From Epiperipatus broadwayi (Eukaryota; Onychophora; Udeonychophora; Euonychophora; Peripatidae): DNA of 64,000 nucleotides. The stretch is taken from positions 868,001 through 932,000 of the forward strand of contig JAQFVV010006311.1 of assembly GCA_028023455.1 (NCBI GenBank), read 5' to 3'. The position numbers and the translations under genes were made by a program. Positions 25,075 through 36,000 of the stretch are shown here, in pieces; position 1 is the stretch's first letter; each line of letters opens with the position of its first letter. Under the pieces are notes generated by a model. The model saw only the letters and a program-made list of their open reading frames with translations, had not been told where the DNA came from and did not search any database.

Positions 25075-25290
25075 GGGGGGAGGGATATATAAAAATAGTT
25101 TATATAATATAAAATGATTACATAAAATGAACATTAGAGGGAGCATTGATAGATATAAGGATCACGTGATTGTATTAGAAAAGTATATTTTGAAAAGGTC
25201 CTAATTTAGAATGAAAACCAGTTCAACAAAAAAAAATATGTATTTTTATAGTTATTTAATTTTAATTGTGTTGGAATCATTATTAATATG
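25075..25290 (-). repeat. Inverted-repeat partner of 20510-20765
   Basis: This is the reverse-complement match to 20510-20765. It contains the complement of the TTTTCAAAATATACTTTTCT block and a CACGTG palindrome near 25164, which reads CACATG in the partner. It directly adjoins repeat copy 2, so the two may have been one longer element. Confidence 0.55.
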
Positions 25291-26659
25291 GACATCTAAC
25301 AGAGAATTTGCATTTATTCAGTGGAAAACTGAAAAAAAGTTGGTGAAAAATGTGTCATACTCCTATGGATACTAAACCTATCATGGTTTCTGATGATGGT
25401 TGTTAATATTCCCATTAGATTGTCCTGAAGAATTTGTATTAAATGTTCAACTAGTTTATTATATTTGTACAAAAAGTTTGTAAATAGAAGCAAACATTTT
25501 CATAAGAATCTCATAAATGTAAGTCATTACATGTGCTTGCCATGACTATGATCTGGGATAAAAATTTCGACTCTGTAAAACTTGGATTTTTTTAAGGTTA
25601 AAGTTATAATTTACATGGTTATTTAAATGAATTGGCACATATTATTGCTAAAACACAATCCTCTGGTATAAAATCTAACTTAAATGCAATAACAATGCTA
25701 TATTCAAAATAAAAAAGGAATATGACATTTGCTTTTTCAAAAGGTGCTTGACATTGAAAATGCATTATTTAATGTTCTTAATATTTTCTCTATGTAAGAA
25801 GACGTATTATTGTTGCATGAATTTGTTATATTTCAAAGACTGAGTTAAGTTTAAATCATTGATATAACATTTTTAATAATAAAATTTTAATTATTTCTGT
25901 TTTTATTTAGAAAGACAGATTTTTTTTAAAAAATTAATTTTTAGATAGTATTGCTTATTGTATATATCTACAAATTACAGATTACATCTCATTAATTCAC
26001 AAAATAATTATCACTTTACATGACTGACATTTCATATGAAATATTTATAATATAAAAACGATGTTGTTAAAGCGCAATTAACCATACAGACATGTACAAT
26101 TTGATCCATTTCTTAATGGAACAAAAAATTTTAATCACAATTTTTTATATTTTCAATAAAATATAACAGTAATTCTCTTTTTCCAGATGACTTGAAAAAA
26201 TTATCACTCATGTTACTGCATTATATACTATGTGCAGATTAGCTGAGCGTTTAAGTGGCCTATAATTGAAAAGCTTAAGGTTCTTGAATCGATTTTCCAT
26301 AGGGAAAACAACAAAAAAATTCTTAATTTGGTCTATTTGATACAAATATCACGTCTTCTAAATAAATATCGTATACTCATTTTTTATTATATTATGTCTC
26401 TTTTTAAGCGAACATTTTTTTTTGGGGGGGGGGATCATTTTTCAAAAATCCATTTGTTTCTCTCAATATTTTTTTTTCTCTCTCAATATTTTGTCCATTA
26501 AAAATAAAAAATAGTAAATGTGTGAGAACTTTTTGAAATTTTGGAAAAATATGTATTCCAAACTGCTTCTTTCTTTTTAAAAAATTGCATTTATTATTTA
26601 TAAACTTAAATTTTATTTTATTAAAGTATCAAATTTTTTTTTTTACTAAATAAGTCGAA
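25291..26659. other. AT-rich non-coding DNA with a G10 run
   Basis: No gene recognised. A run of ten G residues at 26424-26433, directly preceded by a nine-T run, is unusual in this composition and is a slippage-prone site. Confidence 0.5.
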
Positions 26660-26757
26660 TAGTTTATTGTTTGGGATTCGTAAGAAGTTCAACTACTGGA
26701 AGTGACAGAATTGGAGCCGCGAGACCTTGAACTCTAAGTTCGCCACTCTACTCTTTT
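26660..26757 (-). repeat. Possible tRNA-derived SINE fragment
   Basis: The segment is richer in G+C than its flanks. Read on the minus strand it has AGAGTGGCGAAC, resembling a box A / D-arm, then GAGTTCAAGGTCTC, resembling a box B / T-arm. The two are only about 15 nt apart, too close for an intact tRNA, so any SINE here is internally deleted. No second copy is visible in the window. Confidence 0.3.
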
Positions 26758-26759
26758 AG

Positions 26760-29124
26760 ACTGAATGTACTTCTATATTTGCATTACTATAGTTTTAATG
26801 CAAATATTAATAATAAAAATATTGAAGATTTTTAATGTTTTAAAATTAATGAGGCATGATCTTTATATTCTTAACAATATTTTTCATTTAATAAAAAAAA
26901 AAAAACAATTCATTTTTTTTATTTTTAAAAAAAGGTCATTACAATCTACATCACTGCCCCGATTATCTTTGTTTATTACGAAATATCCTTGTTAAAGATA
27001 AAACAACAGCAGACGTGACAATTTATTTTCTCCAATTCTATCTCAAAATATAGTAAAAGTTTTGCAATACTGAGGATTGATCATACTATAAAATTTATCT
27101 GTATTTAAAAGCTGGATATAGGCTTAAAAACTTTTTTTTTTAATTATCTGAAGTTGGTTTTTTTTTAAAAAAAAAAAATCTGAATAATTATCTGAGAATA
27201 AGCAATAAATAATATCTGACTAAGACTATCTTCTGCCAAAAAAATTTGGTGATCTGATAACTATTTACATAATCTAATTGAATTGCTAAAAGTTTTAGAA
27301 AGAGTCAATTTATACTTTTCCAAACACATTTAATTGTTAGTATTAACACAATATTTTGAATAGTATTATTTTCTACTTTTCTTTAGGTACTGCTGGTCTA
27401 CCATTGACAGACTAGTATGAGAATTTAAGTTGGGACCTTCAGATTTGCCAATTCTGGAATTCAGCTCCTGACCCCATTTATTTTCTTTAAAAGAGTAAGA
27501 TTAAAAAATTAATGAATAGTTTGCTAATTTTATGAATTATCACCATAGATTAACTTATAGGATTATTTGTCATTGTTATGTTAGCAGCTTCTTAAATTTT
27601 TTTTTCTCTCTGCCCAACATTCTTGTATTTTCCCATCAAACTGGGACATGCATAGTCTGCAACTTTAGACATATGTGTCTTTTCCTCTCTAAATAATGTT
27701 TTGTGTTTTTTTAAATAATTTTTTTGATGGAGCAGTCTAGTTTCACTTATACATAACCTTTCACATTCACATGAAATTTTATAGAAGCATCTTAGGTTTT
27801 GTAGAAGTTAGGAGTCTTCAATGCTATGGCTTTGAAAAACTATTCTGATATTATATTGATGATAAATTTTCTTTAGTTTGTCTGAAATTACTGTTATGTA
27901 ATATATACAATAGTACTTATCAGTGTTTTTTTTAAATATTTTTTTATTTTATTGTTGTTGCCTATTTAAGATTTTTGTTCTATATTGGACTCTATATTGG
28001 ACTCTTTGTTTATCAAGTCCCTGGTTTCTGAACTACCTTCTTTTGTTCCATTCCATAATGATACTATAACTATATTCTGACAAATTTGGATATATATGCT
28101 AAATATTTTTCTCCATGGATGTGGAAAGGAGTTGTGCAAACAATAGTCTTGATTTTGTTATGAGATATAATCTTATGATATTTAAAATATCATGTTTTGT
28201 TCTTCTAATTCTATTGTGAAATCCCATTGAAAGAGATGTATCGTTGATGTGTATTCAGTATGTTTGTAATAATGCTTTACCATGTTGACATTAGACAAAT
28301 TTAAAAAAAAAATTCAATCAATAAAATATTTGAATAGATTTTGAAAGCCATAATACACTGCAAAAAATTCTAATCTCTACAAATACAAGATTAAAGAGAA
28401 AAATAACAAATGTAACTATAGCAACAAATTGTGCATCTATAAATAAACATAAGTTTACTTGGGAAAACACAAGAACATTTGGCAGAAAGAAAAATGAAAC
28501 ATTTATATGATCTGCTAACATGATAATGACAAGTAACTACTAACTAACTTTATTTATATCTTAAAAGAAAAGGGAGGTCAGAAGGACCCTCATAGTGTAT
28601 CAAATTTCTATTGATTATTGCTTTTACCAGAATAACCTAGTTAGCTTACATTTAATAATTATGAATAAATTTAGTAATTATAAATTTAAAGCTCCTAATT
28701 CAATTCATATGCAATACTACTACTGGTCAGCCCAGCAATACACGAAGAAGAAAATACCACTTGAAATATTCTGTTATATACTAATCCAGATTTATTACTA
28801 ACAGTTAAATGTATTTATAAAAGCATAAAAATGCTTGCAATTTTTTAAAAGGCACTTATCAATTTATCTAGACAATGAAATAACCTGGCATATAACTACA
28901 AATAATTACAATAAGAATAATATTCTTTATGTGATTCTTAAACACTCATTGATCTTGTTCTAAGTTTGAAAATGAGCTCTTGCCTAAATATTTAGCCCTG
29001 CAACTAACAAAATGTGGTTTACATGTGTAGGGGAGGATTAAATCAACAACACACAGCTGGAGCTAAAAAATACATCACCTCTGGGATGGATTATTGAAGT
29101 AGAAGACATCAATCATGATATTAA
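26760..29124. other. AT-rich non-coding DNA, no gene recognised
   Basis: Short frames at 26765-26995, 28318-28521 and 28595-28801 are low-complexity with no domain. Positions about 27380-27480 are locally less AT-rich without any recognised feature. Confidence 0.5.
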
Positions 29125-30162
29125 TTTTCTTGACATGTATATGGATAGAAGAGTTCTATTGAGAATTATATAGAATAAAGAACAAGTACCTCCTATGACT
29201 ATTATATCTTATGAATTGCCTAGGATTTTAAATAAAGGGGTGAAACATGCAATTAAATTTATGAAAAAAGGAAAAAGCTCCAGGTAATGATGGAATTATA
29301 ATTGATATCTTAAAAGAAACAGGTGATGAAACAGAAATTTTTTGGCTAAGTTATATACCAAAGGTCTTGATAAAGATATACTACATGCTTGTAAAAATGA
29401 TAAAGAAGATATTAGAAAATTACAGTTTTAAACAAAAATTTTAACAAGATAATTACAACCCATCTACAGAGAACTTTGAATTTCAACCAACCAAAAGAAC
29501 AAGCTGGATTTTTAAAATGGTTTTAGTTAAGTAGATCATATCCAAGTATTGAGAGAAGTTATAGAAAGGACCAATGAATATGAGTTGCTGTTATGCTATG
29601 GATTTGTAGATTATGAAAAGCTGTTTGACTCTGAAAGCATTTCTTCAGTGATTAAAGCACGCCCTGGATTATCAATGTAGAGACCTGGGAAAATTATCAT
29701 GTTCTGAAAATATTTATAAAAATGCAACAGCAACAATTAGATTACATAATGATACTATGGAGGTTAACATTGAGAAGGGTGCAAGACAGGATGACTCGAT
29801 ATCTCCAAAACTTTTTATAGCAGTGCTGCAAGAAGTATTTTGTGGATTAAAATGGGAAGCTAAAGGAATAAAAGTAAATGGAAATTATTTAAGTCATTTA
29901 GATTTTGAAGATGGCATAGTTGTTTTTACAAAAAAAATGCTTCAAAGCTTCAGAAAATATTGCAAGAGTTATCAGATTAAAGTAAGAAAGTAAGACTAAA
30001 GGTAAATGTCACATGATCACTATTTCTTATGCTAGCACATAACTATTATTAAAACAGGCAAAACTCTCCATACAGTAGTGCCAATCAGTGCCAACCAGAG
30101 TAATCAATGGATGCCAGAAGGCTTGTGCAGAAAATCCCCATCTAGTGCCTACTCATCTAATA

Positions 30163-30204
30163 TCCCCAGATTAGTTTCTGGCTTGTGGCCTTTGTCAATG
30201 AGGA
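30163..30204 (-). ncRNA. Decayed family-1 hammerhead ribozyme
   Basis: On the minus strand it reads TCCTCA, then TTGACAA, a GGC/GCC stem II, GAAA, a damaged stem III and TGGGGA. Compared with the 44.4-kb copies the core CTGACGA has become TTGACAA (C3 to T, and the CpG G to A). Stem I is still complementary. It should be inactive because C3 and G8 are both changed. Confidence 0.55.
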
Positions 30205-30965
30205 GCTTTGGATCTGAGAGCACTGCACTTAGATATTAGGATCTAATGCAACCCTCCAGCAGCCACCTTTTATCTCTACTTAACTAAACTATGAGAATAA
30301 AATTGAAAACACAATAATATTGTCAATCTAAGCTCAATAGTTTATATAATCACATGGATCTGAACCCTGTTCAGTAACCATACTTTTTGGTGTCTTTGGC
30401 TCTTTAACAACCATAGCCATCACTATCCTATTAGGCAGGATTGGTGTTAAACCACTAAACATCACATGATAACTATTTCTTATGCTAGCACATAACTGTT
30501 ATTAAAACAGGCAAAACTCTCCATACAGTAGTGCCATTCAGTGCCAACCAGAGTAATCAATGGATGCCAGAAGGCTTATGCAATCTGGGGATATTGGATG
30601 AGTAGGCACTAGATGGGGATTTTATAGACAAGCCGGTTGGCACTGAGTGGCACTACTGTATGAAGAGTTTTGCCTGTTTTAATAACAGTTATATGCTAGT
30701 ATAAGAAATAGTGATCATACGATGTTTAGTGGTTTAACCAATCCTGCCTAATAGGATAGTGGTGGTTATGGTTGTTAAAGAGCCAAAGACACCTAAATGT
30801 ATGGTTACTGATCTGGGTTCAGACCCATATGACTATATAAACTATTGAGCTTAGATTGAAAAATTGTGTTTTTAATTTTATTCCCATAGTTTTGTAGTTA
30901 AGTAGAGATAAAAGGTGGCTGCATTAGATCCTGAGATCTATGTGCAGTGCTCTCAGATCCAAAGC

Positions 30966-31004
30966 TCCTCACTGACAAAGGACACAAGCCAGAAGTCTGT
31001 GGAT
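30966..31004 (+). ncRNA. Decayed family-1 hammerhead ribozyme
   Basis: It reads TCCTCA, CTGACAA, then a stem II with one arm mutated (GGA instead of GGC). The GAA is followed by loss of four bases of the stem III palindrome, and the copy ends TGTGGA. The core differs from CTGACGA only by the CpG transition. The stem III deletion makes self-cleavage unlikely. Confidence 0.5.
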
Positions 31005-31849
31005 ATTGGATGAGTAGGCACTAGATGGTGATTTTATGCACAAGCCTTCTGGAATCCATTGATTTTTCTGGATGACAATGAGTGGCACTACTGTATAGAG
31101 AATTTTGCCTGTTTAAAAGTAAATGTTAAAAAGATTTAAGTAATGTTCAATGGATTTTCTCAAAGGATGAAAATAAAAATTGATAATGATGAATTAGAAG
31201 AAGTTAGCAATTACAAATATCTTGGTCAGATTATTATTACATATGAGAACATAATGAATGAAATTAATCATAGAATTAAAGTTGATTGGAGTGCTTTTGG
31301 CAGAAATAAATTAATATTAAAAGAAAATATGCCTATGTGTTTGAAAAGAAAGGATTTTAATAAATGTGTTTTACCAGTTCTTACTTATGGATCTGAGACT
31401 TGAACACTTAATGGAAGAGCAATATAGAGACTTCAGATCACTCATAGAAGTATGGAGAAATGTATGTTAGGAATAACAAAAAAAGATTGAAAACACAATA
31501 CATGGGTGAGCGAACAAACAGCTGTTACTGACATCATTGAAAGAACTAAAAGTCTAAAGTGGAATTGCATTGGACATATTACTAGAAGAGTTGATAACAG
31601 ATTAACAATTGAAATATTAAACAGGATTTCAGGAGATTGTAAAAGACCCAGAATGGGACCACATGTGAGATGTATGTATGAAATAAGAGTGCAAGAGTGA
31701 TGTGGAAAAGAGAGTATAGAGATCAGAGAAAATGAATTAAACTTGGAGAGACCTTCATCCTGCAGTGGATTGATAATTGTTGACAATGATGATATGAAGC
31801 TTAACCCTTTATAAATAAAAAGAGCCATTTATCTGATGTCAAAAGTTCC

Positions 31850-32640
31850 AATAAAATCAAGCTGGCTGACTTCAAATATTTCTTGTATAGAAATAGAAGT
31901 CTTTGTAAATATGAGGCAGGTAGGAAAAACAACATAGATGCATACATTAATGATCTAATAGAGCTTGGTTATATTTGAAACATGCTTATTAAAACAGTTG
32001 GTAAATTTTAAACCAATGTAAAAAAAGTTAAATGCATTAATAATATGCCTAAAGCATGGATAAGCTTTCTTTATATCCCACATATTACAAATAACATACC
32101 TTAGAAAGATTTGTGCTAACATATACAGGGTTAATTTTAGATCACCACCATTTCTTAACAATTTGTTGAACAATACCAAAGGCAAAATACCCGTGGAGCA
32201 TGCTTCTCAGATGGTCTATAAAATTGCATGTTCTAACCCATCCTGCAGCTCTGTGTATTATGGGAAATCTCATGCAAATAGATCCATGAATATTGCCACA
32301 CATATATCTATAGAACAGAGGTAAACAAAAGTTCTGAATATAGATCTATCTTTTTGACCATAACATGCCATGGGTCATATATTGTTAGATTAGTTTGCTT
32401 AGAAAGAGACAATAAGAAAAGAATATACAAAGAGGCTTGGGCAATTGCAAAGGATCCACATTCAATCAACAATAAGGATTTGTGTGTTTCATTGTCTAGA
32501 AAATGGAATATCAAATTGCCTTATATGCATATTGTGCTTCATTTAATATTATATAAGCATACCTGTACTGAATAATTTTATTCAGCACTATGATTCAGGC
32601 AGTGTTTTGCTGAAAGCTAGCTCAATGCTATTAATTAGTT
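31850..32640 (+). pseudogene. Penelope-like element relic (C-terminal RT and GIY-YIG endonuclease)
   Basis: Broken frames on the plus strand align along their length with the intact Penelope element at 39.7-41.7 kb. LADFKYFLYRNRSLCKYEA (about 31865) parallels LNAFLFRNFHLCKYEA there. SPPFLNN-like and MVYKIACSNPSCSSVYYGK segments (about 32210-32265) give the GIY-YIG core. KRIYKEAWAIAKDPHSINN (about 32415-32475) parallels KIKEAFYINRDIHAINR, ending RKWN as against KKWAT. Frameshifts and stops show it is dead, and it belongs to a different family or a much older copy. It starts right where the RTE relic ends. A hammerhead-like fold follows the frame at 32584-32629. Confidence 0.75.
32584..32629 (+). 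ncRNA. Hammerhead-like fold after the Penelope relic
   Basis: AGCA at 32584-32587 can pair with TGCT at 32626-32629. Between them lie CTATGA (32588-32593), a hairpin with TCAG/CTGA arms, GAAA (32612-32615), the palindrome AGCTAGCT, and C at 32623 before the closing strand. The order is box, stem II, GAAA, short palindromic stem III, UC, stem I, as in a hammerhead. The box is not CTGATGA and stem II competes with GAAA for a G, so this is a tentative call based on its match in position and pattern to the motif at 41610-41650. Confidence 0.35.
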
Positions 32641-32723
32641 GATATTTATTTGTTTTACCTTTCAACTAAACTCGAGGTCAAACAAGTGTTTAAGAATTAC
32701 ATAGTTTGTTGAAAAGAATTAAT

Positions 32724-32850
32724 AAGTTGACATTTTCTTGTCAAGTGTTGGTAGCCTAGTGGTTAGCATAGCTGCCTTCCAAGCAGCTGGCCCAAGTTTG
32801 CTTCCCGGTCAACACATTTGACATATGAAAAAAAAAGTTGACATTTTCTT
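32724..32850 (+). mobile_element. Retroposed tRNA-Gly-derived element with poly-A tail and 16-bp TSD
   Basis: The tRNA-like body is at 32745-32816. The acceptor stem is GTGTTGG / TCAACAC with one G-T pair. The anticodon arm GCTGC-CTTCCAA-GCAGC is perfect, with anticodon TCC (glycine). The T-arm has two mismatches and the D-arm is degraded, so it is not a functional tRNA. It is followed by TTTGACATATG and a nine-A run. AAGTTGACATTTTCTT occurs at 32724-32739 and 32835-32850, a perfect 16-bp target-site duplication. The unit is therefore a LINE-mobilised tRNA retropseudogene or minimal SINE. Flanking GTCAA / TTTGAC extends the acceptor stem beyond the mature tRNA, suggesting that a precursor was retroposed. 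Confidence 0.85.
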
Positions 32851-32967
32851 CATGTGGTGATTAATTAAATAACTAATATGGATGTAATAGCATGGACCCA
32901 ATAGAATTAAAAATACTTATTAATGTGATAGAATATTAGTCATGTAATAGAGATATATATGAGAGAT

Positions 32968-33026
32968 GGTGACCTGGGCCAACTGATGAGTGCTGGTTTA
33001 GCATAAAATGCATCTTGGGGCTCATT
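32968..33026 (+). ncRNA. Family-2 hammerhead ribozyme, solitary copy
   Basis: Elements in order: outer stem I GGTGACC, inner stem I CCAA, CTGATGA (32983-32989), stem II GTGCT-loop-AGCAT, AAAA where GAAA is expected, a short palindrome ATGCAT, C, inner stem I TTGG, outer stem I GCTCATT. The stem III palindrome is two bases shorter than in the other copies. A CpG at the stem II/GAAA junction appears to have decayed on both bases. Only about 80 bp of the family is recognisable here, with no inverted partner. Confidence 0.7.
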
Positions 33027-33049
33027 TGTCTTTTATTGTATCTTTATTT

Positions 33050-36000
33050 ATATGAATTTAAAAAGAATGGGGAAGTATGGAGGTTGTTTAATATACATCT
33101 AAAAACATATTGCATATGGAAAAGAGAAAGGTGAAAACTTCATATGTGTGTATATTTAAAATTAAAAAATTAGATATATTAATCTTTAACTGAGGTTTAA
33201 AGTTTATATTTGTGCTAGAGATAATCTCTAGTTTAGAAAATGATTAGGAGTGATCATTATTAGATTTATCTGAGGCGGGTGGTGTCAATGTTGTGAGTGG
33301 AGTGAGTTTGACAGTTGTAAATAAAAATGTAATATTTAACTTTCATATTTACAAACTGTTTTTTATTTATTTATTGTATGTGGGCTTTATTAAAACTTTA
33401 CCAATTAAAACCATTAGCAAATTATTGGAGATTATTATTTCGAAAATTGGAAAAGTAATAAAAATAAGTACCCCCCCCCCCAGCTACTCCAATAAGCAGT
33501 AAACTCTTTCGTTTCCCTCAGTAAAAGAAAATATAATAAATAGCCGTTTTTCATTTTTATTTTATTATGATTTAAGTTTTATCAATTTTTGACTGTTGGT
33601 GGAAATAATTTTTAAAATGCTATAAAAATCAATTGTTCTTTGCATTTTTTTTGCAATTATGTATTTACTAATTAAAAACCTAGTGAAAAATTACTGTTTA
33701 TTTTATTTATCCTCAAAAATTTCCAATTACAATTTAGTGAAGAAATAAAATAAGAGCACAAAAGATAAATATTCCTGGATGGAAGTTCAGTTCCAACACT
33801 TCCTGCATTCAAACATCACGAATTTTTGAACAATGGACCATTTAATTTATTTGTTTTTTTACACATTTAGATTTTTTTTTTTTAAAAAAGTTTATTTTAT
33901 ATTCACACTGAATTTTACTACATATAAACAATTATATAGCAATGGAATACTTATATTTTACTATCAGAAATTACTGAAAGAGACATTAACATGCATATCT
34001 AAACTCTATATCTCATTACATTTACATGTAATTCTAAATATGAAATTGTAAAAAAAAAATCATGTTAAAAGAGAAAGGGCAAGCAACAGACATCAATATG
34101 CACCACTGACATCATTCGGTATAGTTCTTTATTTCTTAAATCTTAAAATTTACCTTGAGGCAGAAAACATCTCAAATATTTATTTATATATATTTTTGTA
34201 TTTTTGTTCACTTTCATTTTATAAAGTTTTAAAAATTGAAATAAAAAGTATTTATTATTATTGCAGTATAGCTGACATTTTCATATCAATAATTGGCAAA
34301 TTTTCATATAAAATTGATCAAATTCGTCTTAAAAAGTGTATTAGAAAAAAAAAGTATCATTTATTTGATTATTTTCAATGCTTCGAAACTTTATTTAAAT
34401 GTAATATTAATTTTATCATTGTTCAAAAGGAAATGTAATGTTAAATAGAAATGCAGTCAAAAAAACATGCAAAAGAGAACAAATCTGTAGATAAGTTATG
34501 ATATACAAAACCGATTTAAATTTATTATAAATAAATGTTAGTTTCAGTGAATCTGTGTTGAATATGATACTTAGATACATTGCATTGGTTTGAAAAAGTA
34601 TATTTCTAAAGCTCTTTCTTCTCAATTATTTAGATGAAAAACTATATTTCACAGAATTAGTTTAAGGCTACAGTTGTACAGATTATTTATTTGATATCCA
34701 AATTGAGAAATTTTTTCTTCCCAATAATTCCAAATCAGAATGCCAATCAGAATGCATATTTGTAAAATTGTCAAATTTATTAGAGTCCTTCAGAATATGG
34801 AATCTAAATAATCCGAATATTTTGCAATTGTGGTCAAGTTTAATGAAAGCAAATTCAAAATGATAGCTACTTTTGATTACCTTTGAGCTGCATATTCATT
34901 ATAATTTATTTTATCACTATATACACTCTGAAAGTTTTAATTATAAATCATTTAAACTGGCCTTAAAGCTACACAAGTAAAAAAAAATTCATGCAATTTT
35001 AAAGCTAGCATCATTACTTAACAATACTCTTTTAAAATGCTTTTTAAAAACAAAAATATGTATGGAACATGGTTAATTATCTAAAAACACATTATTCACA
35101 TATTTACAGACAACTAATAATTTGGGAAAACATTATTGTAGTTATTTATAACTGCAACATTGGTTATCGTTTATGTATTAGTAGAAAAATATTATTAAAT
35201 CTTTTATTAAACATAAAAGAGATCCTGAATTTAGTTCTCAACTAATAATAGGATGATGATGATTTTAAGCCATGCATTCTCATTTTGTTAAGATCATATG
35301 GAAAAATTCTAAAAGAAACATGACTGTTTCCTGACCATTATATTTACAGATATATAGGTGAAGATCAGACTAAAAATTGTATAACCAAATACTTCATTTA
35401 CATCAGGATATACAGAATAGGTTCCTTACAGTGCCACTTTCCTAAAATCTAAATATAAAAAAGATCTACCTTCATATTATATTTTTTTAATTTCTATTCC
35501 AATAATACTGACATGTTTCCCAGCCCAGAATATAAGCAAACTTAGGAACATAAATAAGTTATTTAAATACATTATAGAAATGAGAGATAGACTTAAATAA
35601 GAATAGCATTGACATGAAATTTAGTTTTAAATAACAAAAATAAATAATTTATTAAAATGAGTTTGATTAATTAAAATTTATTCATGCTTATATGCACACA
35701 CAGATGTAATAAAACTGTAACCCCAAACTAATGTGTCAAAAAATATTTACAATTGCTTTTCAATAAGAGAAAGGAAAAAAACAAACAATTTATAAGCAGT
35801 TGCAATATCTAGCCTTCATAAACCAAGTTATCCTGCCATATATTGCTGACACATAATTATTTATAACATCATTTATCACATGTATATGTACATTCCATCT
35901 TAATGCAAAGGAACCCAGTATTTGAATACAACCATATCTCCTGAATTACAAAAAAAAAAAAAAAATACAAGTTCCAATAAATAAAGTCAACATATAAGAA

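Larger units (their letters stand above)
30002..31126. mobile_element. Family-1 ribozyme repeat: inverted pair inserted in the RTE relic
   Basis: The ~1.1-kb insert is an imperfect palindrome made of one whole family-1 unit on the minus strand (30010-30490), a partial unit (to about 30590), then units on the plus strand. It is flanked by GTAAATGT at 30002-30009 and 31119-31126, which extends to 12 of 13 matching bases. Removing one copy reconnects the RTE reading frame around LKVNVKK, so the boundaries are well supported. It is clearly more diverged than the 43.6-kb array. One end is CACATGATCAC and the other is the complement of ACAGGCAAAACTC, the same two end blocks as at 2.5 kb. Confidence 0.8.
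29125..31805 (+). pseudogene. RTE-type LINE relic, split by a ribozyme-repeat insertion
   Basis: The plus strand carries a degenerate RTE-like reverse transcriptase. In order it has the segment before RT with VPPMTI (about 29190), AxGNDGIIIDxLKETG (about 29280-29330), a motif B-like GARQDDSISPKLF (29775-29815) and the catalytic region as LDFEDGIVVF (about 29898). Beyond the insertion follow NYKYLGQII (about 31211), FNKCVLPVLTYGSET (31355-31401) and LKWNCIGHITRR (31556-31590). The 3' end has CTGCAGTGGATTGATAA and a GATGAT run, as RTE elements do. Stops and frameshifts are frequent, and only two stretches (29757-29993, 31143-31403) remain open. A family-1 repeat occupies about 30010-31118. Confidence 0.75.

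Noticed and set aside
31442-31828. 128-codon minus-strand frame over the RTE relic
   Set aside because: The plus strand holds recognisable RTE protein motifs. The minus frame has no domain and is a by-product.
32745-32816. Functional tRNA-Gly gene
   Set aside because: The D-arm is degraded, the T-arm has two mismatches, and the copy has a poly-A tail and target-site duplication, so it is a retroposed copy.
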